NCBI GenBank assembly: GCA_964493515.1 | Contig: CAZBNJ010000006.1 | Location: 1-60,428 of the forward strand | DNA length: 60,428 nucleotides | Direction of reading: 5' to 3' | From: CANRIN01 sp964493515 | GTDB taxonomy: Bacteria; Bacillota; Clostridia; Oscillospirales; JAAYOS01 | In this document: positions 17,199-25,920 of the stretch, piece after piece | Layout of the letters: each line of letters starts with the position of its first letter | How positions within the stretch are numbered: the first letter of the stretch is position 1 | Notes under the pieces: model-generated | Database searches by the model: none | The model's input: the letters and a program-made list of their open reading frames with translations, nothing else | Told to the model about the DNA's origin: nothing | Translations under genes and position numbers: made by a program

Positions 17199-18413
17199 TT
17201 ACTTCGCCTCCTTGTCCGCGAGGTCGCTGTCTATCATGTCCTTCGGCTCGACGGTGCGGTTCTTTCCGATGGTCACGCCCGCCGCGACCACCGCGATGCC
17301 CCACTTGTCCGGATGCGTGTCCTTCGGGTCGGCGCCGACGTGCGCTCCCGCCGCGATGTGCGCGTCCTCCGCGACTATCGCGTATTCGACGACCGCGCCC
17401 GGGTCGATGACCGCGCCGGGCATTATCACCGAGTAGCGCACCTTCGCGCCCTCGCCGATAACCACGCTGTGGAAGAGCACCGAGTTTTCAACGTCGCCCT
17501 CTATCTCGCAGCCCTCGGGCACTATCGAGTGCTCGATACGCGCGTTCTTGCCGATGTAGTGCGGCGGCGCGGTGGGGTTGCGGGTGTAAACCTTCCAGTC
17601 GCTGCCGAACGCGTCGAGCTGCGGATTTATCAGCATATCCATGTTCGCGTCCCACAGGCTGTTTATCGTGCCGACGTCCTTCCAGTAGCCGTCGAACTTG
17701 TGCGCGACGACCGTCTCGCCGGCGGCGAGCATCGCGGGTATGATGTCCCCGCCGAAGTCGTTTTTCGAGTTCGGGTCGGCCTCGTCGGCGTTGAGATAGT
17801 CGCGGAGCTTTGACCAGGTAAAGACGTATATGCCCATAGACGCCAGGTTGGACTTCGGCTCCTTCGGCTTTTCGACAAACTCGGTGATGCGGTTCTCGCT
17901 GTCCACCGACATGATGCCGAAGCGGCTCGCTTCCTCCCACTCGACCTCGATGACCGCTATCGTAGCGGCGGCGTTCTGGCGCTTGTGCTGGTCGAGCATC
18001 TTGGCGTAGTCCATCTTGTAGATGTGGTCGCCGCCGAGGATGACGACATACTCGGGGTCGTACTGCTCGATAAAGTCCATGTTCTGGTATATCGCGTTTG
18101 CCGTGCCCTTGTACCACTCGCCGGTCGAGCCGGTCATATACGGCTGCAGGACGTGGACGCCGCCGTCGTTGCGGTCGAGGTCCCACGGCTGGCCGTTGCC
18201 TATGTAGGCGTTCAGCTCCTGCGGACGGTACTGCGTGAGCACGCCGACCGTGTCTATGTCCGAGTTTATGCAGTTAGACAGAGGGAAGTCGATGATGCGA
18301 TACTTTCCCCCGAAAGGAACGGCGGGCTTTGCGACCTTGGTCGTCAGGACGTACAGGCGCGAGCCCTGTCCGCCGGCAAGTATCATTGCCACGCAGTTTT
18401 TTCTGTTGCCCAT
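17199..18413 (-). CDS. glgC: Glucose-1-phosphate adenylyltransferase
   Basis: Makes ADP-glucose from glucose-1-phosphate and ATP, the committing step of glycogen synthesis. 404 aa; nucleotide loop AGGQGSRL at about 16-23, PFGGKYRIIDF, the glucose-1-phosphate site region FVEKPKEP, GGDHIYKMDY, and a C-terminal left-handed beta-helix. AAGGAGG lies upstream of ATG 18413. First gene of glgC-glgD-glgA. Confidence 0.96.
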   Translation of the reverse strand: MGNRKNCVAMILAGGQGSRLYVLTTKVAKPAVPFGGKYRIIDFPLSNCINSDIDTVGVLTQYRPQELNAYIGNGQPWDLDRNDGGVHVLQPYMTGSTGEWYKGTANAIYQNMDFIEQYDPEYVVILGGDHIYKMDYAKMLDQHKRQNAAATIAVIEVEWEEASRFGIMSVDSENRITEFVEKPKEPKSNLASMGIYVFTWSKLRDYLNADEADPNSKNDFGGDIIPAMLAAGETVVAHKFDGYWKDVGTINSLWDANMDMLINPQLDAFGSDWKVYTRNPTAPPHYIGKNARIEHSIVPEGCEIEGDVENSVLFHSVVIGEGAKVRYSVIMPGAVIDPGAVVEYAIVAEDAHIAAGAHVGADPKDTHPDKWGIAVVAAGVTIGKNRTVEPKDMIDSDLADKEAK

Positions 18414-18489
18414 GACTTATAGCCTCCTTTGTGTTGCGCACGTTCTTTCCCGAAACCGTTTTTCGGGCGCACACATCCACTTTGGCTAA

Positions 18490-18518
18490 ATTATACCATA
18501 CAGAATTTTATTTGTCAC
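18490..18518 (-). promoter_or_regulatory. Promoter of glgCDA
   Basis: Minus strand: GTGACA (complement at 18513-18518), 17-base spacer, TATAAT (complement at 18490-18495). The transcribed leader of about 70 bases contains an inverted repeat CCCGAAA / TTCGGG near 18450-18467, a possible hairpin. Confidence 0.7.
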
Positions 18519-18570
18519 CCATTTTTTATAAATTCGACAAAAAATTTGTTGGAATTTTCCAGCCCTAACA

Positions 18571-18606
18571 TAAAAACAGCCCACCGACGGGTAGTCGATG
18601 GGCTGT
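18571..18606 (-). terminator. Terminator of pduL-glgB
   Basis: A 13-bp stem with one mismatch (18576-18588 with 18594-18606). On the minus strand it is followed by TTTTTA. It lies 54 bases after the glgB stop and upstream of the glgC promoter, separating the two glycogen transcripts. Confidence 0.8.
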
Positions 18607-18659
18607 GATGGGGGTGGAATTGTCACGCCTCGGTTGGACACATTACGTCGTCCTAACGC

Positions 18660-20765
18660 TCACTGCTTATCCTTCTTCAGTTCGCGGTCGAGACGGAGCA
18701 CCACGCCGCCCATCGGGGGCAGCTTTATCCGTATCGAACGCTCGCGCTCGTGCTGCGGTACGGCGTAGGTGTACATCGGCTCGGTGTTGAGGTGCGCGCC
18801 CTCGCCGCCGAAGCGCGGATCGTCGGTGTTGAACACCTCTTTGTAGACGCCGCTCTTCTGAACGCCGACGAGATAGCCGTCGCGGTCGACCGGCGAGAAG
18901 TTTATCACGAACAGCAGCTCGCGTCCCTTCTTGTCGCGCCGGAGGAAGCAGACGGTGTTTGCGCGGAAGTCGTCGTGGCATATCCACTCGAAGCCGTCCC
19001 ACGAGTAGTCTATCTCCCACAGCTCAGGGTTCTTGACATACAGCTTGTTCAGCGCGGAGACATAGTTTTTGAGCTTCGCGTGGCGGTCGTAGTCGAGCAG
19101 CAGCCAGTCGAGCGAGTTTTCAAAGTTCCACTCGATGAACTGACCGAACTCCTGACCCATGAACAGCAGCTTCTTGCCCGGGTGCGCGAACATATACAGC
19201 AGGAACGCGCGCACGCCCGCGAACTTCTGCTCATACTCGCCGGGCATCTTGTCCAGCAGCGAGCGTTTGCCGTGGACGACCTCGTCGTGCGACACCGGCA
19301 GCAGGAAGTTTTCGCTGAACGCGTACATGAACGAGAAGGTTATGTCCTTGTGGTTGAACTGGCGGAAGTAGGGGTCGAGGCAGACATAGTGCATCATGTC
19401 GTTCATCCAGCCCATGTTCCACTTGAAGTTGAAGCCGAGACCTCCGTCGTGCGGCGGCTTGGTGACCATCGGCCACGCGGTCGACTCCTCGGCTATCAGC
19501 GCGACATCAGGATGCGCGGACAGCAGCACCTCGCTGAGCTTGCGCAGGAACGCAACCGCCTCGAGATTCTCCTTGCCGCCGTGCTGGTTCGCCCTCCACT
19601 GACCGTCCTGACGGCCGTAGTCCAGGTAGAGCATGCTTGCCACCGCGTCGATGCGGATGCCGTCCGCGTGGAACACATCCACCCAGAACGCCGCCGACGA
19701 CAGCAGGAACGAACGCACCTCGGTGCGCGAATAGTCGAATATGCGGGTGCCCCAGTCGGGATGCTCGCGCATGAGCACGTCCTCGCCCTCGTACAGTCCG
19801 GTGCCGTCGAAGTCGACCAGTCCGTGGCCGTCGCGCGGGAAGTGGGCGGGTACCCAGTCGAGTATCACGCCGATGCCCGCGCCGTGCAGGCGGTCGATGA
19901 GGCGCATGAGGTCGGCGGGAGTGCCGAATCGGCTGGTCGCGGCAAAGTAGCCGGTGACCTGATAGCCCCAGCTCGCGTCGAGCGGATGCTCCATGACCGG
20001 CAGGAACTCGACGTGGGTGAAGCCGGTCTCCTTGAGGTAGGGTATCAGCTCGTCGCCGATCATGTCATAGCTGTAAAACTGACCGTCCGCGCCGTTTGTG
20101 ACCTTCTTCCAGCTGCCGAGATGCATCTCGTATATGCTCATCGGCTTTTCGAGGATGTTGCCCTCCGCGCGCTTCTTCATCCACGCGGCGTCGTTCCACT
20201 TGTGACAGCCGTCGAGCGGGAAGAGCTTGGAGGCGTTGGCGGGACGGGTCTCCGAGTGGAAGGCGTAGGGGTCGCACTTGTCCATGATGTCACCCGACGC
20301 CGATTCCACCGAGTATTTGTATGCGTGATAGGTGTCCGCGCCGGGGATAAAGACTTCCCAGACCTCGCTGTCCGCCTTCATGCGCGTCATCATGCCCTTG
20401 TCGCGCGTCCAGCCGTTGAACTCGCCGATGACCGACACGCTCTTGGCGTTAGGTGCCCAGACGCGGAAGGTGTAGCCCTTCTTGCCGCCGACCTTAGCGG
20501 GATGCGCGCCAAGCCAGTCGTAGGCTCTGCACTCGCTGCCCTCGTGGTAGAGGTAGATGTGGTCGGCGAGCGCCTTTACCTCGGCGGTGGATGCGGACTT
20601 GGAAGCCGACTTCTTCGCCGTCGCGGCCTTCGCTGCTGCGGGAGCCTTCTTCTCGACCTTCGCGGTCTTGGCAGCCGGCTTCTTTGCCGCAGCGGTCTTT
20701 GCGGCAGTCTTTTCGGTCTCGGTTTTCTTTGTTGTCTTAGCAGTCTTGGCGTTCTTCTCCGCCAT
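18660..20765 (-). CDS. glgB: Glycogen branching enzyme with a Lys/Ala-rich N-terminal tail
   Basis: GH13 enzyme making alpha-1,6 branches. Start ATG 20765 follows AAGGAGGT at 7 bases (the GTG at 20774 overlaps that SD); 701 aa. Residues about 65-170 include the CBM48 module, then the GH13 barrel: DGIRIDAVASML with the Asp nucleophile, ALIAEEST with the acid/base Glu, and the HDEVVHGK motif, so the enzyme should be active. Residues 2 to about 60 are almost only Lys, Ala, Thr, Ser and Pro (KKPAAK, KKAPAAAK, KKSASKSAS), like bacterial histone-H1-like tails and absent from standard GlgB. It follows pduL by 42 bases. Confidence 0.93.
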   Translation of the reverse strand: MAEKNAKTAKTTKKTETEKTAAKTAAAKKPAAKTAKVEKKAPAAAKAATAKKSASKSASTAEVKALADHIYLYHEGSECRAYDWLGAHPAKVGGKKGYTFRVWAPNAKSVSVIGEFNGWTRDKGMMTRMKADSEVWEVFIPGADTYHAYKYSVESASGDIMDKCDPYAFHSETRPANASKLFPLDGCHKWNDAAWMKKRAEGNILEKPMSIYEMHLGSWKKVTNGADGQFYSYDMIGDELIPYLKETGFTHVEFLPVMEHPLDASWGYQVTGYFAATSRFGTPADLMRLIDRLHGAGIGVILDWVPAHFPRDGHGLVDFDGTGLYEGEDVLMREHPDWGTRIFDYSRTEVRSFLLSSAAFWVDVFHADGIRIDAVASMLYLDYGRQDGQWRANQHGGKENLEAVAFLRKLSEVLLSAHPDVALIAEESTAWPMVTKPPHDGGLGFNFKWNMGWMNDMMHYVCLDPYFRQFNHKDITFSFMYAFSENFLLPVSHDEVVHGKRSLLDKMPGEYEQKFAGVRAFLLYMFAHPGKKLLFMGQEFGQFIEWNFENSLDWLLLDYDRHAKLKNYVSALNKLYVKNPELWEIDYSWDGFEWICHDDFRANTVCFLRRDKKGRELLFVINFSPVDRDGYLVGVQKSGVYKEVFNTDDPRFGGEGAHLNTEPMYTYAVPQHERERSIRIKLPPMGGVVLRLDRELKKDKQ

Positions 20766-20807
20766 TGCTGCCACCTCCTTTTGTTTGTTGGATCGCGGGG
20801 CGGTGAT

Positions 20808-21389
20808 TTACTGCTTCTTTATCACGACGCCATAGGTCTCAGCGCCCAGGCAGGCGGCGTTGCCCTCGTCAAAGTCGATGTGCATTGCCGCGCGGAAGTT
20901 CGGATTGACGCGGACGACCACCTCGTCAAAGGTCAGCGCGCGCTCGCCCTCGAGACGGACCTGCACCGTCTCCTTGTCCGAGAGACCGTACTTCGCCGCG
21001 TCGTCGGGGGTCATATGTATGTGGCGCTTCGCGACGATGACGCCCTCGCTTATCTCGATCTCGCCGGCAGGCCCGATTATCTTGCAGGGCGCGCTGCCCT
21101 TCAGGTCGCCGCTCTCACGGACGGGCGGGGTGAGTCCGAGCACGCGCGCGTCGGTGAAGCTGACCTCGACCTGGGTCGCCGAACGCTCCGGTCCGAGTAT
21201 CGACACGCGGTCGATGCCGCCGCGCGGTCCCTCGATGCGGACCTTCTCCTCGGTCAGATACTGACCGGGCTGGCTCAGCTCGCGCTTGTTGTGAAGCTCG
21301 TAGCCCGCGCCGAACAGCGCCTCGAGAGCCTCCTTGGTAACGTGGACGTGACGGGCGCTGCCCTCGACCAAAACCTTCATCTGTTCCAT
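20808..21389 (-). CDS. pduL: PduL-type phosphate acyltransferase
   Basis: 193 aa. Converts an acyl-CoA and phosphate to acyl-phosphate (acetyl or propionyl), replacing Pta in many Clostridia. The paired His motifs of the two beta-barrel halves, RHVHVT (about 14-19) and KRHIHMTPDDAAKYG (about 120-134), bind zinc. There is no obvious encapsulation peptide and no microcompartment genes nearby, so it is probably a cytosolic form for acetate/ATP metabolism. ATG 21389 has AAAGGGTG upstream. It is the first gene of a two-gene unit with glgB. Confidence 0.9.
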   Translation of the reverse strand: MEQMKVLVEGSARHVHVTKEALEALFGAGYELHNKRELSQPGQYLTEEKVRIEGPRGGIDRVSILGPERSATQVEVSFTDARVLGLTPPVRESGDLKGSAPCKIIGPAGEIEISEGVIVAKRHIHMTPDDAAKYGLSDKETVQVRLEGERALTFDEVVVRVNPNFRAAMHIDFDEGNAACLGAETYGVVIKKQ

Positions 21390-21439
21390 ATCTATTACAC
21401 CCTTTCCGATATATTAAGGAGATTTGCTTTCGCAACTAC

Positions 21440-21468
21440 ATTTTAGCACAACGATATTCAAACTTCAA
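21440..21468 (-). promoter_or_regulatory. Promoter of pduL-glgB
   Basis: Minus strand: TTGAAG (complement at 21463-21468), 17-base spacer, TAAAAT (complement at 21440-21445), about 50 bases before the pduL start. Confidence 0.7.
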
Positions 21469-21532
21469 TAGATTTTGCGGACGGCGCGGTCACTCTTTTT
21501 CGACAAAAAGAAAGAAAATTTGATTTTAGCCC

Positions 21533-21561
21533 TTTACAAAAAACATATTGCACGATATAAT
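21533..21561 (+). promoter_or_regulatory. Promoter of the 230-aa XRE gene
   Basis: TTTACA (21533-21538), 17-base spacer, TATAAT (21556-21561). Confidence 0.75.
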
Positions 21562-21657
21562 ATACTCACTGTAAAATATGTCGAACTATCATAACCGTGC
21601 GTAATGCCTGTTTTGCTCGGCGAAACACGGTTTACCGAAAGATTGGGAGTGGGAAAT

Positions 21658-22350
21658 TTGCCGGAACTGAACACTGATTTTCCGCGCACACTGTCGCTTT
21701 TGCGGCGTGAAAAAGGGGTAAGTCAAAAGGAGGCGGCGGAGGCGCTGGGCGTCAGCCAGGCGCTGCTTTCGCACTACGAACGCGGACTTCGCGAGCCGGG
21801 TCTGCGCTTTGTCGCTATCGCTGCCGACTACTACAACGTGAGCGCCGACTTTCTGCTCGGACGCAGTGCGTCGCGTGACGGCGGCGACGTTGACCCCAAC
21901 GAATTTTTCGACGCGAGCGAGTCGAACGACAACCGCGTGCGCGGCAGCATGGCGGCGATGTTCTCCAAGAAGATACTTCAGAACGCGCTGACCCTGGTGT
22001 TCGATCTCATCGGCAAGACCAACGACTCCGCGCTGGTGTCCGACAGTTACAGCATCCTGTCGGCGATGCTTTACAGCATGTTCCGCGAGGTGTACCAGCG
22101 CAGCGGCAGCGAACCGGGCAAGTTCTTCGCGCTGGACGAGCGGGAGGCGAGGACGCTTTTGACGGCGAGGCTCGCGCTCGCGCAGCAGGGATACGAGACC
22201 TCACTCGACCGCCGCGAGCATCTGCTCGAGCCGCTCAGCCACGACGCGATAAAGGACGGCTATCCGCAGCTCGCGCAGTCGCTGTTCTCGCTGATACACG
22301 CGGTGGAGAGCGACGCGGCAAAGCTCCGCGACCTGTACGAAAAGGAATAA
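21658..22350 (+). CDS. XRE-family regulator with a helical C-terminal domain
   Basis: Start TTG 21658 is preferred because GGGAG lies 8 bases upstream; the in-frame ATG at 21604 has no SD. 230 aa. HTH at residues about 8-65: TLSLLRREKGVSQKEAAEALG, SQALLSHYERG, then SADFLLGRS. The remaining 150 residues are predicted helical and unrelated to any sensor domain I recognise; they may mediate oligomerisation or ligand binding. Monocistronic, with its own promoter and terminator. Targets unknown. Confidence 0.85.
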   Translation: MPELNTDFPRTLSLLRREKGVSQKEAAEALGVSQALLSHYERGLREPGLRFVAIAADYYNVSADFLLGRSASRDGGDVDPNEFFDASESNDNRVRGSMAAMFSKKILQNALTLVFDLIGKTNDSALVSDSYSILSAMLYSMFREVYQRSGSEPGKFFALDEREARTLLTARLALAQQGYETSLDRREHLLEPLSHDAIKDGYPQLAQSLFSLIHAVESDAAKLRDLYEKE

Positions 22351-22365
22351 CGAACGACAAAACGA

Positions 22366-22396
22366 GCAGTCGGGCGACCGGCTGCTTTTTTATTTT
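22366..22396 (+). terminator. Terminator of the XRE gene
   Basis: GCAGTCGG-GCGA-CCGGCTGC followed by TTTTTTATTTT (22366-22396). Confidence 0.85.
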
Positions 22397-22406
22397 GCGG
22401 AGGCTA

Positions 22407-22434
22407 TTGACAAAGGACAATTATCTGCTATAAT
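22407..22434 (+). promoter_or_regulatory. Promoter of the XRE / HELRH pair
   Basis: TTGACA (22407-22412), 16-base spacer, TATAAT (22429-22434), 34 bases upstream of the XRE start. Confidence 0.75.
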
Positions 22435-22468
22435 AATAGAACAAATATTCTGTAAGGAGGGATCACGG

Positions 22469-22825
22469 ATGCCGGATTTTCCGGTGCGGCTGGGTGAACT
22501 GATAGCCGAGCACGGCATGAGCCAGAAGGAGCTTGCGGGAAAGAGCGGGGTGACCGAGGCGGCGATATCGCGCTATCTGAGCGGCGAGCGTCGGCCGGGC
22601 GCTCAGGCTGCGATGGCGATGGCGGCGGCGCTCGGCGTGTCGGTCGAGTACCTGATGGGCGGCGAGGAGGCGTTTGAGCGCACCCCCGAGGTGAGGGAGA
22701 TGCTGGACGGACTGCGTATGCGTCCCGAGCTGCGGGTGCTGTTCTCCACCTCGAAGGACGCCACGACCGAGGACATAGAGGAAGCGATACGGACGCTGGA
22801 AAGACTGAAAGAATCGCGAGCGTAG
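22469..22825 (+). CDS. Small XRE-family regulator
   Basis: 118 aa; AAGGAGGG lies 9 bases before ATG 22469. HTH at about residues 5-62 (LGELIAEHGMSQKELAGKSG, TEAAISRYLSGERRP, SVEYLMGG), followed by a 45-residue charged helical tail. A small HELRH protein follows 95 bases downstream with no terminator between, reminiscent of ImmR-ImmA repressor/protease pairs of Bacillus mobile elements. Confidence 0.88.
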   Translation: MPDFPVRLGELIAEHGMSQKELAGKSGVTEAAISRYLSGERRPGAQAAMAMAAALGVSVEYLMGGEEAFERTPEVREMLDGLRMRPELRVLFSTSKDATTEDIEEAIRTLERLKESRA

Positions 22826-22920
22826 ACGCCGACCGCGCGTCCAACGCGAGCGTGACAAGGAACACAGACACAGAGATACTGACTGCTTAATACGCGAACA
22901 AGGAGCGGGAACGAGAAAGA

Positions 22921-23127
22921 ATGCAGGATGTCATAGTCAGACTGATAGACCTGCCCTGTCGGGTACGGGGGATGACCACCCCGAACGACGACGGCAGCTA
23001 CAACGTGTACATAAACTCGCGGCTGGACGCGGTCGCGCAGAGGGCGGCGCTGATGCACGAGCTGAGGCACGTCCGACGCGGGGACTTCTACCGCGCCGCG
23101 GGCATCGACGAGATAGAAAGCGTGTAG
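22921..23127 (+). CDS. Mini ImmA/IrrE-like protein with HELRH motif
   Basis: 68 aa. The segment RAALMHELRHVRRGDF (about residues 41-56) has the HExxH zinc-protease motif in the context seen in ImmA/IrrE (DUF955) proteins. Full-length members are over 120 aa; here only a beta-hairpin plus the motif helix remain. AAGGAG is about 17 bases before ATG 22921, a loose SD. Upstream is an XRE regulator, so it may cleave or tune that repressor, or be a degenerate remnant. That function is inference. Confidence 0.7.
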   Translation: MQDVIVRLIDLPCRVRGMTTPNDDGSYNVYINSRLDAVAQRAALMHELRHVRRGDFYRAAGIDEIESV

Positions 23128-23147
23128 AACCGCGAGCGGGACAAAGA

Positions 23148-23182
23148 CAAAAAACGGAGAGGCGGTCGCCTCTCCGTTTTAT
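23148..23182 (+). terminator. Bidirectional terminator between HELRH gene and glgP
   Basis: AAAACGGAGAGGCG / loop GTCG / CCTCTCCGTTTT, a perfect GC-rich stem with an A-tract and a T-tract on either side; serves both convergent transcripts. Confidence 0.85.
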
Positions 23183-23206
23183 CATGCGGTGGATTATACT
23201 GAAAGT

Positions 23207-25645
23207 TTAGATATTCCAGATGTTCTTGGCGTACTCCTGCACCGAGCGATCGGCGGCGAAATGACCGCTGCTCGCGATGTTGATAAGCGACATACGGTTC
23301 CAGTGCTCGGGGTCGCGGTAGGCGCTCTCGGCGGACTCGTGAGCGGAGCAGTAGCTCGGGAAGTCGGCAAGCAGGCGGTAGGTGTCGTCGTGGAGCAGCG
23401 AGTGTACGATGTCGCTGTAACCCTCACCGCCGCCGATGGTGCGCATCAGATCTATCACGCGGTGGATGTTCTGGTTCGAGTTGTATATGCTCTGCGGATG
23501 GTGTCCGCCCGCCGCGAGCTGTGCCGCCTCCTGCGCGGTCATGCCGAAGATGAACATGTTCTCGCGTCCGGCAAGCTCGCACATCTCGACATTCGCGCCG
23601 TCGAGCGTGCCGATGGTCAGCGCTCCGTTCATCATGAACTTCATGTTGCCGGTGCCGCTTGCCTCCTTGCCCGCAAGCGATATCTGCTCGCTCAGCTCGG
23701 TGGCGGGCATCAGGCGCTCGGCAAGCGACACGTTGTAGTTTTCGAGGAACGCGACGCGCAGGAATCGGCTTGCCTCCGGGTCGGCGTTTATCATCTTTGC
23801 GGTGTCGTTTATCAGCTTGATTATGCGCTTTGCTATGCGATAGCCGCTCGCCGCCTTGGCGCCGAAGATGAAGGCGCGCGGCTGCATATCGGCGGCGTTG
23901 CCGTCCTTTATGCGCAGATAGAGCCAGAGAATGTGCATCAGGTTCATCAGCTGACGCTTGTACTCGTGCAGACGCTTTGCCTGCGAGTCGAACATATAGT
24001 TCGGGTCGAGGACTACGCCGCAGTTGCGCTTGACGATGTCAGCCATTATCTTTTTGTTCTCCAGCTTTATCTCGGCGAGGCGGGAGAGCACCGTCTTGTC
24101 GTCGGCAAACTTCTCCAGCTCCTTGAGGCGGAACGCCTCGGTGTGCCACTCGTCGCCGATAAGCTCGCTTATCAGCGCGGAGAGCTTGGGGTTCGCCTGA
24201 CCGAGCCAGCGGCGGTGGTCTATGCCGTTGGTGACGTTTTCAAACTTGTGCGGGAACATATGGTAGGCGTCGTTGAACACCTTGTCCTTGAGTATCTGGG
24301 TGTGCAGCGCGGCAACGCCGTTTATCTTGCGGCAGCCGGCGACGCAGAGGTTTGCCATACGCACCTGTCCGTCGTAGAGGATGGACATTGCCTGCTTCTT
24401 CGAGCCGTCGTTGCCGAAGCGCGCCTCGATGTCGCGCTCGAAACGGTTGTGTATCTCAAGGATTATGTCGTAGACACGGGGCAGAAGCATCTGAACGAGG
24501 TTCTGCGGCCAGCACTCGAGCGCTTCGGGCAGAACGGTATGGTTGGTGTAGCAGACCGAATTTGTGACGATGTTCCACGCCTCGTCCCAGTCATAGCCGT
24601 GCTCGTCGAGCAGGATGCGCATAAGCTCGGGTATGGCAAAGGTCGGGTGGGTGTCGTTTATCTGCAAGATGTGCTTCTGGGCGAAGTTTTTGAGCGTGCC
24701 GTGCTCCTCGAGGTGCTTGTGAACGACGTCCTGCACCGTTGCCGACGCGAGGAAGTACTCCTGGCGCAGGCGGAGCATCTTGCCCTCCATGTGGCTGTCC
24801 TCGGGGTAGAGGCACTTGGTTATCATCTCCGCCATCGCGCGGCGCTCGACCGCCTTCATGTACTGTCCCTGACCGAACAGGGTCATGTCTATCTCGCCGT
24901 CCACGCGCGCGGACCAGAGGCGCAGGCGGTTGACCATGCCGTTCGCGAAGCCGCCGATGAGCAGGTCGCTCGGCTGGGCGATAAGCTCGGTCGCGTCGGT
25001 GTAGACGGGGTACATACGTCCGCCGCGCCACTGATAGTCCACCTTGCCGCCGAAGCGCACGACATAGTTGTCCGCGAAGTTGTTGATGAGCCACACGTCG
25101 TCGACGTCCATCCACTTGTCGGGCAGCTCCTGCTGCTCGCCGTCGATGAACTTCTGACGGAACAGGCCGTATTCGTAGAGCAGCGAGTATCCGGTGGCAG
25201 CCATGCCCTGGGTGGTCATAGCCTCGAGATAGCACGCGGCGAGTCGGCCGAGACCGCCGTTTCCGAGCGCGGCGTCGGTCTCGATCTCGAAGAAGTCGGC
25301 AGGCTCGAAGCCGAGGTCGCGCACCGCGTCCTCGATTATGTCGAGTATGCCGAGGTTGTAGGCGTTCTTTTCAAGCGAGCGTCCGAGCAGAAACTCGAGC
25401 GACATGTAGTGTATCTGCTTTTTGCCGGTCTTTTCAATCATCGCGTCGGTGTCCACCACGCGCGCCGCCATGATGTCGCGCATGACCAAAGCGCACGCCT
25501 TGAACACCTGTATCGGCTTTGCCTCGGCAGGCTCGCAGCCGAAGTTCAGGCGCAACTTCTCTTCCAGCGCGGTGACGACCTCGTTTCGCGCGATGTCCGA
25601 GGACACGGCGGTCGGACGAGAGTCTTTGCCGTTGTTCTTTGCCAT
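23207..25645 (-). CDS. glgP: Glycogen phosphorylase
   Basis: Releases glucose-1-phosphate from glycogen with inorganic phosphate and pyridoxal phosphate. 812 aa from ATG 25645 (GAGGT upstream), standard for GT35. The PLP-lysine motif EASGTGNMKFMMNGAL is near residue 655, and ALGNGGLGRLAACYLE and the NDTHPTFAIPELMR active-site region are intact. It is transcribed alone, apart from the glgCDA and pduL-glgB units, so synthesis and breakdown can be controlled separately. Confidence 0.96.
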   Translation of the reverse strand: MAKNNGKDSRPTAVSSDIARNEVVTALEEKLRLNFGCEPAEAKPIQVFKACALVMRDIMAARVVDTDAMIEKTGKKQIHYMSLEFLLGRSLEKNAYNLGILDIIEDAVRDLGFEPADFFEIETDAALGNGGLGRLAACYLEAMTTQGMAATGYSLLYEYGLFRQKFIDGEQQELPDKWMDVDDVWLINNFADNYVVRFGGKVDYQWRGGRMYPVYTDATELIAQPSDLLIGGFANGMVNRLRLWSARVDGEIDMTLFGQGQYMKAVERRAMAEMITKCLYPEDSHMEGKMLRLRQEYFLASATVQDVVHKHLEEHGTLKNFAQKHILQINDTHPTFAIPELMRILLDEHGYDWDEAWNIVTNSVCYTNHTVLPEALECWPQNLVQMLLPRVYDIILEIHNRFERDIEARFGNDGSKKQAMSILYDGQVRMANLCVAGCRKINGVAALHTQILKDKVFNDAYHMFPHKFENVTNGIDHRRWLGQANPKLSALISELIGDEWHTEAFRLKELEKFADDKTVLSRLAEIKLENKKIMADIVKRNCGVVLDPNYMFDSQAKRLHEYKRQLMNLMHILWLYLRIKDGNAADMQPRAFIFGAKAASGYRIAKRIIKLINDTAKMINADPEASRFLRVAFLENYNVSLAERLMPATELSEQISLAGKEASGTGNMKFMMNGALTIGTLDGANVEMCELAGRENMFIFGMTAQEAAQLAAGGHHPQSIYNSNQNIHRVIDLMRTIGGGEGYSDIVHSLLHDDTYRLLADFPSYCSAHESAESAYRDPEHWNRMSLINIASSGHFAADRSVQEYAKNIWNI

Positions 25646-25702
25646 ATCTGTATACCTCACAATCTCTTTAACCGCAAAAAGCGGATATTTGCCTAAAAAT
25701 GC

Positions 25703-25712
25703 NNNNNNNNNN
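25703..25712. other. Assembly gap (10 N)
   Basis: Exactly 10 N, the usual scaffolding placeholder, in the 5' leader of glgP just downstream of its promoter. True gap length and linkage are unknown. Confidence 0.99.
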
Positions 25713-25726
25713 TGAACGACTATTAT

Positions 25727-25754
25727 ATTATAACGGATAATTCCAAAATGTACA
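25727..25754 (-). promoter_or_regulatory. Promoter of glgP
   Basis: Minus strand: TGTACA (complement at 25749-25754), 16-base spacer, TATAAT (complement at 25727-25732), with a second overlapping TATAAT 5 bases further on. The leader beyond the gap contains a small hairpin CCGC-TTTTT-GCGG near 25672-25685. Confidence 0.55.
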
Positions 25755-25852
25755 CCCCCAATTTGCACAAACTTTTTCAAAATCGTGCAGCGACGCGCTT
25801 CCACGCGGGGCAAAAGGGAAATCATCCCGCCGTCGTTTTCGCGCTTTGGCTG

Positions 25853-25881
25853 TTGAATTAGGGCGTGTGTTGTGCTATAAT
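25853..25881 (+). promoter_or_regulatory. Promoter of the lepA operon
   Basis: TTGAAT (25853-25858), 17-base spacer, TATAAT (25876-25881), about 40 bases before the TTG start of lepA. Confidence 0.75.
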
Positions 25882-25920
25882 TTTAGACGATACCTAACAA
25901 CGGGAGCGAGGTAGAAACGC

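Noticed and set aside
20808..21389. Bacterial microcompartment locus around pduL
   Set aside because: No shell-protein genes, no encapsulation peptide and no aldehyde dehydrogenase nearby.
18750..21446. 898-codon open frame on the plus strand, antisense to glgB and pduL
   Set aside because: It mirrors well-identified genes on the other strand. High GC in third positions removes stops from antisense frames; its translation is Arg/Val/Leu/His rich without motifs and no SD precedes it.
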